17,888 nt of DNA from Bacteroidota bacterium (lineage in GTDB: Bacteria; Bacteroidota; Bacteroidia; Chitinophagales; LD1). The translations under genes and the position numbers were made by a program. The DNA is taken from contig JAFDYP010000180.1 of NCBI GenBank assembly GCA_018267355.1, positions 1 through 17,888 of the forward strand, read 5' to 3'. The notes below the pieces were generated by a model, which saw only the letters and a program-made list of their open reading frames with translations, was not told where the DNA came from and made no database searches. Positions 1-7,402 of this stretch are shown here, in pieces. Positions within the stretch are counted from its first letter, which is position 1; each line of letters begins with the position of its first letter.

Positions 1-10
1 TTCTTTATTT

Positions 11-28
11 TCGTTACTAATGTAACGA
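11..28. repeat. Perfect 7-bp inverted repeat upstream of the RDD gene
   Basis: TCGTTAC and GTAACGA flank a TAAT centre, 32 nt before the ATG of the RDD protein gene. The size and symmetry fit an operator for a dimeric regulator. It could instead be the base of a weak hairpin in the transcript of the preceding gene, which lies outside the window. No T-tract follows, so a terminator is unlikely. Confidence 0.4.
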
Positions 29-59
29 TTTACGTCTGATTATTTTATGCAAAACGTAC

Positions 60-788
60 ATGAACGATAATTCCATTTTTATTGATACCTCCCAGAACGT
101 TTCCATCGAGTATGAGCTGGCAGGGCTGGGCTCGCGGGTAGCTGCAGATCTGATAGATCTGGCTATTAAGTTTGGATATTACATTTTTATCTATGTGGTC
201 ATTTTTGCGTTTGCGTACATGAAATCTTACCCCTTGATGATCGTAGCCGCTTTTCTCTTATTCATACCGCTTATATTTTACTCCCTGATATTTGAGACCT
301 TTATGCAGGGCCAGACCATAGGCAAAAAAGTGCTGAAAATAAAAGTCGTAAAACTGGACGGCCAGCAGGCTTCCTTCAGCTCCTATCTGGTCAGGTGGCT
401 TTTTATTTTTGTCGACTTCTTCCCAGTTTTTCCGATAATCGGCCTGCTCTGTGTGGCAATGAGCAAGCGGCAGCAGCGCGTGGGTGATATGATAGCTCAG
501 ACTACTGTGATCAAGCTATCTGATGGCGTTTCACTGAGAGACACTCTATATGAGCGGCTGGCTGTAAATCATGAAATAAGCTATCCGGAGGTATCGCTAC
601 TCTCGGAAGAAGATATCACCGTGATCAAGAAAGTATTGAATACACCGGAATATCTGGATAACTACGATATGGTCTACACGCTGACCAATAAAATACAAAG
701 TAAAATGAATGTGACCAGGAGAGAGCCCTTCCCTCAGGAGTTCCTCCAGGCTGTAGTCAAAGACTACAATGCACAACAAGATGAATGA
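60..788 (+). CDS. RDD family integral membrane protein
   Basis: This is a 242-aa inner-membrane protein with an RDD domain in residues 20-155. The family hallmarks are visible: Arg26 with Asp30 and Asp33 in a G-x-R-x-x-A-D-x-x-D arrangement at the start of the first membrane segment, G-Q-T-x-G-K-K-x-L-K-I-K-V-V at 84-97, and Q-Q-R-V-G-D-M-I-A at 138-146. Hydrophobic segments lie at about 36-54, 58-78 and 111-134. A soluble tail of about 85 residues follows, rich in charged residues and of no recognised fold. The function of RDD proteins is mostly unknown; some have been linked to ion transport or salt tolerance. In Bacteroidota, RDD genes often sit beside stage II sporulation protein M-like and MoxR/DUF58 genes, but that side lies outside the window. 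The gene converges on phnW with only 11 nt between stop codons. Confidence 0.85.
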   Translation: MNDNSIFIDTSQNVSIEYELAGLGSRVAADLIDLAIKFGYYIFIYVVIFAFAYMKSYPLMIVAAFLLFIPLIFYSLIFETFMQGQTIGKKVLKIKVVKLDGQQASFSSYLVRWLFIFVDFFPVFPIIGLLCVAMSKRQQRVGDMIAQTTVIKLSDGVSLRDTLYERLAVNHEISYPEVSLLSEEDITVIKKVLNTPEYLDNYDMVYTLTNKIQSKMNVTRREPFPQEFLQAVVKDYNAQQDE

Positions 789-799
789 TCCTATCGGGG

Positions 800-1894
800 T
801 CAGAATCCCATTTCCGTTTTCACCTCACTGATAGCTGCCAGCAGCGCTTTCACATCTTTGCTATATAGCCTGCCGATATTACCTATGCGGAAACAATTTG
901 CCTTGGTCAGTTTGCCGGGATAGATGATATAGCCGCGATCATTGAGTTTGTTGTAAAAAACTTTGAAATCAAAAGCGGCAGCCTCCGGGTAGTGGTAAGA
1001 GTTGATGATATATCCCTGCCGATCCCTGCCCAGGTACTCTCTGAAGCCTAGCGTACTCATGCCCTCTGCCAGCGTATTGAAATTATCCTGATAGCGGGCT
1101 GCACGGGCTGCTATGCCACCCTCTTTGTCCAGCTCGCGCAGCGCCTGGCGGAAAGCCAGCAGTGCATGCGTAGGGGGAGTAAAGCGAAACTGGCCGTCAT
1201 TCTCCAGGCCTATCCACTGTGCGTACATATCTAATACAAGCGTATCTGCCTGGCCCTGGCATTTGATCAGGCTGTCGCGACGGGCTATCACAAATGAGAA
1301 GCCGGGTACTCCTTCTATGCATTTATTGGACGAGGATACCAGAAAGTCTATGTGGCACGCGGCAATATCTACCGGCACCGCGCCAAAGGCACTCATAGAG
1401 TCTACCAGATAGCCTACGCCATATCTGGCCGCCAGCATGCCAAACTGATCTATAGGATTAAAAATACCACTGGTGGTCTCGCAGTGTACGATGATCATGT
1501 GTGTGAAACCTCCACTTGATAACAGCTCTTCCGTCTTTTGCAGGTCCGGTGTCTGATCCTCATCACATACCAGCGCCTCATACGGTATTTTATGGATGGA
1601 AGCGATCTTTGCTATCCGCTCACCGTAGGCACCATTTATGAGAACGAGTAGCTTACCACCTCTGGGCACGGCAGAGGATATCATAGCCTCTACGCCAAAG
1701 GTACCTGAACCCTGCATAATCACAGTCTCGTAGCCGGTATCCTTTGACACGCCACCGTGTGCCAGTAGCTGTTCGCGGATTTCTTTTACGGTATTGATAA
1801 AGGAGGTATCACGTGATCCGAGGTCATGCAGCATGGCTTCTTTGACAGTCATGCTGGTAGTGAGAGGGCCGGGGGTGAAAAGCAATTTATCCAT
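800..1894 (-). CDS. phnW: 2-aminoethylphosphonate--pyruvate transaminase
   Basis: This is a PLP-dependent class V aminotransferase of 364 aa, the usual PhnW length. Known PhnW enzymes convert 2-aminoethylphosphonate plus pyruvate to phosphonoacetaldehyde plus alanine. The N-terminus L-L-F-T-P-G-P-L-T-T is typical of the family. The cofactor site is visible as V-D-S-M-S-A-F around Asp165, and the Schiff-base lysine is probably Lys191 in S-S-S-N-K-C-I-E-G-V-P-G. Arg337 in C-F-R-I-G-N-I-G is the expected substrate-carboxylate ligand region. There is no phnX, phnA, pepM or ppd gene beside it in this window, so whether it serves phosphonate breakdown or phosphonolipid synthesis is open. It lies 73 nt downstream of the hydroxylase gene and may or may not be co-transcribed with it. 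A related alanine- or serine-dependent aminotransferase of the same fold remains possible. Confidence 0.82.
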   Translation of the reverse strand: MDKLLFTPGPLTTSMTVKEAMLHDLGSRDTSFINTVKEIREQLLAHGGVSKDTGYETVIMQGSGTFGVEAMISSAVPRGGKLLVLINGAYGERIAKIASIHKIPYEALVCDEDQTPDLQKTEELLSSGGFTHMIIVHCETTSGIFNPIDQFGMLAARYGVGYLVDSMSAFGAVPVDIAACHIDFLVSSSNKCIEGVPGFSFVIARRDSLIKCQGQADTLVLDMYAQWIGLENDGQFRFTPPTHALLAFRQALRELDKEGGIAARAARYQDNFNTLAEGMSTLGFREYLGRDRQGYIINSYHYPEAAAFDFKVFYNKLNDRGYIIYPGKLTKANCFRIGNIGRLYSKDVKALLAAISEVKTEMGF

Positions 1895-1967
1895 GGGGCA
1901 AAAGAAATAATTCCCCGTTAGGAAACTATTAAGTCACGTGGACAAGCATGGAATTTCAGCTAATCAG

Positions 1968-3197
1968 CTACTTTGCTTCAGCCAAACGGAAAAACTTCCA
2001 GCTCCAGGCTATAGAAAGCAATGCCAGCAATACAAGGATATAGGTGGCAGGAGAGGTCAGGGTCAAGCCGCAGAACAGAATAGCGATAGCCGTACCATAT
2101 ATAATGCGGATATTCTCTGATATCCATATCCAGCTTTTGCTCTCCATGATACCACCCCAGTCTATGATAGTGTGCCACAGCAGCAGCGCTCCGACCCAGC
2201 GCTGCCAGACGGCCCAATCAGAGTTTGGCTTGATGACATACATCATGAGTAGGACGCCGAGTACTAAATGCAGTATGAGATATGGGCGGGCATTGGCAAA
2301 TGCCTGCGGGCGATATTTTTGCTGATTAGACAGAGTGACCTCTGTGATCGGCTCGAGAGGGGCCAGACCCCGCGGCCTCCATCCCAAGGGCATGAACCAG
2401 AGCTTTACCTTATCTATAGCATATGGCGCTGCCACCGCATCGCGCCAGAGCGTGCGGTAGTAGTGAAAATTGATGGTGATGGGATTCCAGGAGTGCGGCG
2501 GGTGGTACATGCCATAGATCACTTTCTCATCCTCCTCTGCAAAGGTGCCAAACAATCGGTCCCATATGATCAGAAATTCACTAAAGTTCTTATCCAGGTA
2601 TTTGAAGTTAACCCCATGATGTACCCTATGGTGAGATGGTGTGGTAAATGTGAACTCAACCCAACGCCATAGCTTAGGTACGAGCTCAGTGTGGTGCAGA
2701 AATGCGATAAACAGATGGATGCCCGTCATAGCATAGATGTCTACCGGCTTGAATCCAATGATGGTGAGGGGCCAGAAGAAAAAGAAAGAGAACAAGCGCT
2801 GTGTGACACTGGCACGCAGCGCTACAGCAAAGTTCATCTCCTCTGCAGAATGGTGTGGTGAATGAGCGGCCCACATGATATTGATGTGGTGACCCCAGCG
2901 GTGTACCCAGTAGAAAATAAAGTCTACCCCCAGTAGTAGGAGCAGGAAATTGTACCAGGTCATCTCAATATTATCAATGAGGCGGAAATGTGTCCATAGA
3001 TAGCCATACACCACAAAAACGCCGGCAGCCACGAGGACATTGACCGTCTGATTTCCCAGAGCGGTACCGAAATTAGCTATCAGCTCCTCGAAACTGATCA
3101 GGTCCTTTTTGTAATACCAGCATAGTATTATCTCCAGTATGACGAAGACGATCGCAATGGGCGTGAGCGTGGCATAAATATTTCCGATATTTCCCAT
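1968..3197 (-). CDS. Sterol desaturase / fatty acid hydroxylase family protein, alkylglycerol monooxygenase-like
   Basis: This is a 409-aa polytopic membrane di-iron oxygenase. The histidine clusters of the superfamily are complete: H-R-W-G-H-H at 99-104, H-S-P-H-H at 112-116, H-H-T around 168-170 and H-H-R-V-H-H-G at 189-195. They are followed by N-F-S-E-F-L-I-I-W-D-R-L-F-G-T-F at 204-219. The sequences W-A-A-H-S-P-H-H-S-A-E-E-M-N and V-A-L-R-A-S resemble the alkylglycerol monooxygenase (TMEM195-type) branch rather than short sterol desaturases. Membrane segments lie near 8-28, 50-70 and 82-98, and a C-terminal hydrophobic block at about 308-405 is also typical of the longer subgroup. The likely reaction is O2-dependent hydroxylation or ether-lipid cleavage; the substrate cannot be read from sequence. 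It lies 79 nt downstream of argH on the same strand, without a clear terminator between. Confidence 0.85.
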   Translation of the reverse strand: MGNIGNIYATLTPIAIVFVILEIILCWYYKKDLISFEELIANFGTALGNQTVNVLVAAGVFVVYGYLWTHFRLIDNIEMTWYNFLLLLLGVDFIFYWVHRWGHHINIMWAAHSPHHSAEEMNFAVALRASVTQRLFSFFFFWPLTIIGFKPVDIYAMTGIHLFIAFLHHTELVPKLWRWVEFTFTTPSHHRVHHGVNFKYLDKNFSEFLIIWDRLFGTFAEEDEKVIYGMYHPPHSWNPITINFHYYRTLWRDAVAAPYAIDKVKLWFMPLGWRPRGLAPLEPITEVTLSNQQKYRPQAFANARPYLILHLVLGVLLMMYVIKPNSDWAVWQRWVGALLLWHTIIDWGGIMESKSWIWISENIRIIYGTAIAILFCGLTLTSPATYILVLLALLSIAWSWKFFRLAEAK

Positions 3198-3276
3198 CTT
3201 CCTAATTTACAAATCCCTTCAGGATCGGGAAATATCAGTGAGGATGGTGGTAAAAGAATTTCAACCAATGGCAATA

Positions 3277-4593
3277 TCAACCCCTCTGATGTGATATGGG
3301 AGCATAGGTGCGATCCATCATATCCCTGATCTCTGATGTACAGAGCCTGCTGATACTGCCCTCATGCGTATGAGTCAGGTCTCGCGATGGATGGAAAGTC
3401 CCGTTATTGATAGAGTCACCCACAGATCTGTAGGCATCACGAAATGGGATCTTATTTACCACCTGCTTATTGATCTCCTCCACACTGAAAAGGTGGTCAA
3501 ATATTTTGTCATCCAGTATATCGCGGCGAACCTGCACATCGCGCAGCACATATAGCAGCATGGAGAGGCAATCTTTTATACTGTCTATAGCCGGGAAGGT
3601 GATGTCCTTCGTCAGCTGCATATCACGATGATATCCCGATGGGAGATTATTGCAGAGTAGTGTCATCTCGTTGGGCGATGCCAATATGCGGCTACACCGC
3701 GCGCGTATGAGCTCAAATATATCCGGGTTCTTTTTGTGCGGCATGATACTGGACCCGGTAGTGAGTGAGTCAGGGAAAGAAATATAGCCCCACTGCTGAC
3801 TCATATAGAGGCACACATCATAGCTAAACCTGGAGATCGTAGCTGCTACCGATGAGATGCCTGACAGGACGGCTTTCTCAGATTTTCCACGCGTCATCTG
3901 AGCATAGACGGCATTATAGTTCATCTCTGCAAAGCCTAGTAAGGCTGTAGTCATCGTCCTATCGAGTGGGAATGCAGAACCATAGCCTGCACCGGAGCCG
4001 AGGGGGTTTTTATCTACTACTTTATATGCCGCTACGAGCGCCTCCATGTCATCTACCAGACTCTCTGCATATGCACCAAACCATAACCCAAATGAGGAAG
4101 GCATAGCGAGCTGGAAATGCGTATAGCCAGGCAGCAGATCTTCTTTGTACTGCTCACTCAGCTCCTGCCACCGGTCAAATAGCTCTTTGACCAATGCTGC
4201 TATCTGCTGTAATTCATCTTTCAGGTATAGTTTCAGATCCACAAGCACCTGATCATTTCGCGAGCGGCCGGTATGCAGTTTTTTGCCGGCCTCACCGATG
4301 CGTTCGGTCAGTATTTTCTCCACCTGTGAGTGTACGTCCTCTACGTGCTCTTCTATCTCAAAGGAGCCACGGCTGATCTCTGACAGGATCTCTGTGAGTC
4401 CGGCCTTGATCTGCTCAAACTCATCCAGCGTAATGATACCTACATGTGCCAGCATCTCAGCGTGGGCCAGTGAGCCTTTCACATCGTATTGCGCCAGGCG
4501 CATGTCCCAATGACGGTCATTGCCCACCGTGAAACGTTCTGTGACCAGAGAGCGGTCATCCTGCGAGGTATTGCTTTTTTGCCAGAGCTTCAT
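3277..4593 (-). CDS. argH: Argininosuccinate lyase
   Basis: This enzyme catalyses the last step of arginine synthesis, splitting argininosuccinate into arginine and fumarate in the cytosol. It belongs to the fumarase/aspartase superfamily and forms homotetramers. The 438-aa length is close to the family norm. The signature loop T-G-S-S-I-M-P-H-K-K-N-P-D lies at 279-291, with the catalytic serine in it. H-T-G-R-S-R-N-D-Q at 107-115 and G-Y-T-H-F-Q at 156-161, carrying the general acid/base-region His159, are also present. It is the last gene of the arginine operon, 10 nt after the M20 deacylase stop codon. The start at 4593 is the first ATG and gives the expected M-K-L-W-Q-K N-terminus. Confidence 0.95.
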   Translation of the reverse strand: MKLWQKSNTSQDDRSLVTERFTVGNDRHWDMRLAQYDVKGSLAHAEMLAHVGIITLDEFEQIKAGLTEILSEISRGSFEIEEHVEDVHSQVEKILTERIGEAGKKLHTGRSRNDQVLVDLKLYLKDELQQIAALVKELFDRWQELSEQYKEDLLPGYTHFQLAMPSSFGLWFGAYAESLVDDMEALVAAYKVVDKNPLGSGAGYGSAFPLDRTMTTALLGFAEMNYNAVYAQMTRGKSEKAVLSGISSVAATISRFSYDVCLYMSQQWGYISFPDSLTTGSSIMPHKKNPDIFELIRARCSRILASPNEMTLLCNNLPSGYHRDMQLTKDITFPAIDSIKDCLSMLLYVLRDVQVRRDILDDKIFDHLFSVEEINKQVVNKIPFRDAYRSVGDSINNGTFHPSRDLTHTHEGSISRLCTSEIRDMMDRTYAPISHQRG

Positions 4594-4603
4594 GGTAAAA
4601 GGT

Positions 4604-5689
4604 TTATGCTTTTGAGAAATAGTGATCTAATAGCGCAATATAGCCCGCGATACCAGCCTCTATCTCCCGGATGTAGATGTACTCATCAGCGCTATGAGAG
4701 CGGGCCGAGTCTCCGGGGCCCATTTTCACAGAGGGCCATGGCATCAATGCCATATCTGAGGTAGTAGGAGAGCCATATAAATTTACGCCAAGGGATCGGG
4801 CTGATCCCAGTACGGCATGGTCAGGAGAGATAAATGACGGCTTGATACGCATAGAGCGCTCTCTGACCTCGCAGGAAACGTGACTCCTTACTTCCTGCAG
4901 CACCTCCGCATGAGTATAGCAATCGTTCAAACGGATATCTACCGTAAAAGTACACGCTGTGGGCACCTGATTATGAGCAGATCCGGCATTGATCATGGTG
5001 ACATTCATACTGACCTCTCCCAGCCAGGGAGATACCTTGTCAAAACGATAGCTGCGAAACCAGTCAATATCCGGTATGGCTTTATAGATCGCATTGACCC
5101 CTTCCTGTCGTGCCGCATGACCTGCCACACCGTGTGCTGTACAGTCTAACACCAGGAGTCCGCGCTCTGCCACAGCCATCTGCATGAGAGTAGGTTCTCC
5201 GACTATAGCCAGATCTATAGGCGAAAGGTCAGTTATAATACTCTCTATCCCCCCGGTGCCGGAGATCTCCTCTTCGGCTGTAGCAGCATAAACAATATTA
5301 AATGGCAGATCAGCGCGGTCATAGTAGTGCAGAAATGCTCCCAGTAGTGAAACCAGAGGCCCACCGGCATCATTGCTACCCAGGCCATAGAGCTTATCAT
5401 CTATGATCTGTGCGGCAAAAGGATCACGTGTATAACCCTTATTAGGCTTCACGGTATCATGATGTGAATTCAGTAGTAGCGTTTTCTTGCCGGGTGCGAA
5501 GGATTTATTTTTTGCCCAGATATTGTTACCCTTTCTGTGATGCAGGATGCCCCTGCCGGACAAATAGGAAACCAGGAGTTCTGCTGTGGCATCTTCCTCG
5601 CGGCTGAAAGAAGGTATGGCTATCAGCCTTTGTAGCAGGCTGATCATTTCACTAGCAGTATCAGTGACTGATTCGTGTGCCATAGCCAT
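4604..5689 (-). CDS. argE: M20 family N-acyl-citrulline/N-acyl-ornithine deacylase (ArgE-like)
   Basis: This is a 361-aa zinc-dependent M20 metallohydrolase. The metal-site pattern is complete: H-x-D at His76/Asp78 in S-H-H-D-T-V, Asp107 in G-S-N-D-A-G-G, Glu139/Glu140 in T-A-E-E-E, Glu165 in G-E-P-T and a C-terminal histidine in A-R-S-H-S-A-D-E. The dimerisation lid contains H-G-V-A-G-H-A-A-R at 186-194. Because the carbamoyltransferase of this operon acts on acylated ornithine, the expected substrate is N-acyl-citrulline (acetyl or succinyl), releasing citrulline for ArgG. The ATG at 5689 overlaps argB by 29 nt. An ATG at 5683, and another at 5647 (residue 15) just past the argB stop, are alternative starts. 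Exact substrate is inference; family assignment is firm. Confidence 0.9.
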   Translation of the reverse strand: MAMAHESVTDTASEMISLLQRLIAIPSFSREEDATAELLVSYLSGRGILHHRKGNNIWAKNKSFAPGKKTLLLNSHHDTVKPNKGYTRDPFAAQIIDDKLYGLGSNDAGGPLVSLLGAFLHYYDRADLPFNIVYAATAEEEISGTGGIESIITDLSPIDLAIVGEPTLMQMAVAERGLLVLDCTAHGVAGHAARQEGVNAIYKAIPDIDWFRSYRFDKVSPWLGEVSMNVTMINAGSAHNQVPTACTFTVDIRLNDCYTHAEVLQEVRSHVSCEVRERSMRIKPSFISPDHAVLGSARSLGVNLYGSPTTSDMALMPWPSVKMGPGDSARSHSADEYIYIREIEAGIAGYIALLDHYFSKA

Positions 5690-6455
5690 GCTTATTATTT
5701 GCTATTGAGATAATATCGTCCGAACGGCCTATGATGACCTGTGAAACACCATCTGATACAGCCCTACAGGCGTTGTCTATTTTGGGTATCATACCGCTAC
5801 CTATGGTGCCGTTTGCTTTGAGCTCCGCAGCCTCTGATATCCTGATCAGCGGTATCACGCTATTCTCATCTCTGACGTCACTCAGTACTCCCTTCTTCTC
5901 AAAACAATATAGCAATGTGGTCTGATAGAGGCTGCTCATCGATACCGCCAGACTCTGTGCGATCGTATCTGCGTTAATATTGAGCAGATGCCCCTCGGCA
6001 GTACCGGATATGGGCGCAATAACCGGTGTAAGCCCGGCAGACAACAGCGCAGACAAGAGGTTTGTATTGATCCTGCTGGCTAGTATATCTCCCACCCAAC
6101 CATAGTCGATGTCTTTTACAGGTCGCCTGGCTGCCGGTATGAGGCTGGCATCTACACCACTCAGGCCTATCGCATTTCCTCCGCAGGCATTGATTTTGGC
6201 TACGATAGTTTTATTGATAAAACCAGCGTAAGTCATGGTGACGATCCTAATAGTTGCATCATCAGTGATACGCCGGCCTTCTACCATTTTTGTCTCTATT
6301 CCCAGGCTGGTGCTGAGTTCTGTAGCGAGTTTACCGCCACCATGCACGAGTATTTTGGGTCCATCTATCACACAAAGATCACTGAGAAACTTCTCTAGTA
6401 CCGGCGTATTGTCTATCACATTACCACCTATCTTTATGACGATCAGCTGCTCCAT
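5661..6455 (-). CDS. argB: N-acylglutamate kinase (acetylglutamate kinase family)
   Basis: This amino-acid kinase phosphorylates the gamma-carboxylate of N-acyl-glutamate with ATP. The 264-aa length fits the short, non-hexameric type. Visible motifs are K-I-G-G-N at 8-12 (Lys8), the glycine-rich H-G-G-G-K at 38-42, G-H-L-L-N-I-N-A-D-T-I-A at 155-166 for acyl-glutamate binding, and G-M-I-P-K-I at 221-226 (Lys225). The substrate-arginine motif reads G-R-R-I-T-D at 60-65, where well-known acetylglutamate kinases have G-L-R-V-T-D. The extra arginine may matter if the acyl group is succinyl (inference). Its ATG shares one base with the TGA of argF', so translation is probably coupled. It overlaps the next gene by 29 nt. 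Confidence 0.92.
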   Translation of the reverse strand: MEQLIVIKIGGNVIDNTPVLEKFLSDLCVIDGPKILVHGGGKLATELSTSLGIETKMVEGRRITDDATIRIVTMTYAGFINKTIVAKINACGGNAIGLSGVDASLIPAARRPVKDIDYGWVGDILASRINTNLLSALLSAGLTPVIAPISGTAEGHLLNINADTIAQSLAVSMSSLYQTTLLYCFEKKGVLSDVRDENSVIPLIRISEAAELKANGTIGSGMIPKIDNACRAVSDGVSQVIIGRSDDIISIANNKHGYGTRISH

Positions 6456-7402
6456 CAGATTGTTTCCAGCATTTTTTTCAAAACAGCCTGTGCAGCCGTG
6501 ACTCTGTGGCCGGCCTGCACCTGTATCAGGCTGTCAGGCCCATCTATCAGCTCGTCTATGAGCTCTACATTGCGACGTACAGGCAGGCAGTGCATGATCT
6601 TCGCATTATTAGTAGCTTTCATTTTTTGAGGCGTAAGGAGCCAGTCGCCCTCTACAGATGGCATAGCTCCATAATCCTCATATGAGGACCAGTTCTTGAC
6701 ATATACATAATCTGCACCAGCCAGGGCTGCATCCTGATCATAGCTGACCTCTGCACCCCGGCAAAACTCTGGTGCCAGCTCATATCCCCTGGGCTGGGCG
6801 ATCACCACCTCTGCTCCGGAGGTTATTGCCCATTCGGCAAAGGAATTAGGAACAGCCTGAGGGAGCGCCTTGATGTGAGGTGCCCATGTGAGCACCACCC
6901 TGGGTTTTGCCCTTTTCTTTGTTTCAGCTATCGTGATCATATCAGCAAAGCTCTGCAGCGGATGGCGTGTGCCTGACTCCAGACTGATGAGCGGCCTGCT
7001 GCAGTACTTCTGGAAACTGTGCAGTACCTGCTCCGTATAATCCTTGTCTCTATCCACCAGGCCGGGGAAACTGCGCAGTCCTACGATATCGCAATATTGT
7101 GATATCACTCCGGCAGCTTCTCTGATATGCTCGCTCTTAGTACTATTCATCACAGCGCCATCCTCAAATTCTATCTGCCAGCTATCCTTATCCAGATTGA
7201 GCACCATCACATTCATTCCCAGATTGTAGGCGGCACGCTGGCTGCTCATACGCGTACGCAGACTAGGATTGAGGAAAAGTAGTCCCAGCGTCTTGCCCCT
7301 ACCCAGATCCGAGTACTCGCCTATATTTTGCTTGATAGTGAGTGCCTCCTGTACCAGAGTAGGTACATCGCCCGCATCTTTTACTGTGAGAAACTGCTTC
7401 AT
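6455..7402 (-). CDS. argF': N-succinylornithine carbamoyltransferase (or N-acetylornithine type)
   Basis: This 315-aa carbamoyltransferase transfers the carbamoyl group of carbamoyl phosphate to N-acyl-ornithine, giving N-acyl-citrulline. The carbamoyl-phosphate loop is S-L-R-T-R at 47-51, H-P-L-Q lies at 147-150, and H-C-L-P-V-R-R-N at 271-278. It aligns collinearly, as recalled, with Bacteroides fragilis SOTCase (for example L-G-M-N-V at 61-65 and P-Q-A-V-P-N-S-F-A-E-W at 181-191). It is unlike classical ornithine carbamoyltransferase. Residue 90, just before E-H, is Ser; Xanthomonas AOTCase has Glu92 here and B. fragilis SOTCase has Pro90. Published work showed that Pro, Ser, Val or Ala at this site gives succinylornithine specificity, so the succinyl form is predicted. 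It overlaps argD by 4 nt (ATGA) and argB by 1 nt. Confidence 0.92.
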   Translation of the reverse strand: MKQFLTVKDAGDVPTLVQEALTIKQNIGEYSDLGRGKTLGLLFLNPSLRTRMSSQRAAYNLGMNVMVLNLDKDSWQIEFEDGAVMNSTKSEHIREAAGVISQYCDIVGLRSFPGLVDRDKDYTEQVLHSFQKYCSRPLISLESGTRHPLQSFADMITIAETKKRAKPRVVLTWAPHIKALPQAVPNSFAEWAITSGAEVVIAQPRGYELAPEFCRGAEVSYDQDAALAGADYVYVKNWSSYEDYGAMPSVEGDWLLTPQKMKATNNAKIMHCLPVRRNVELIDELIDGPDSLIQVQAGHRVTAAQAVLKKMLETI

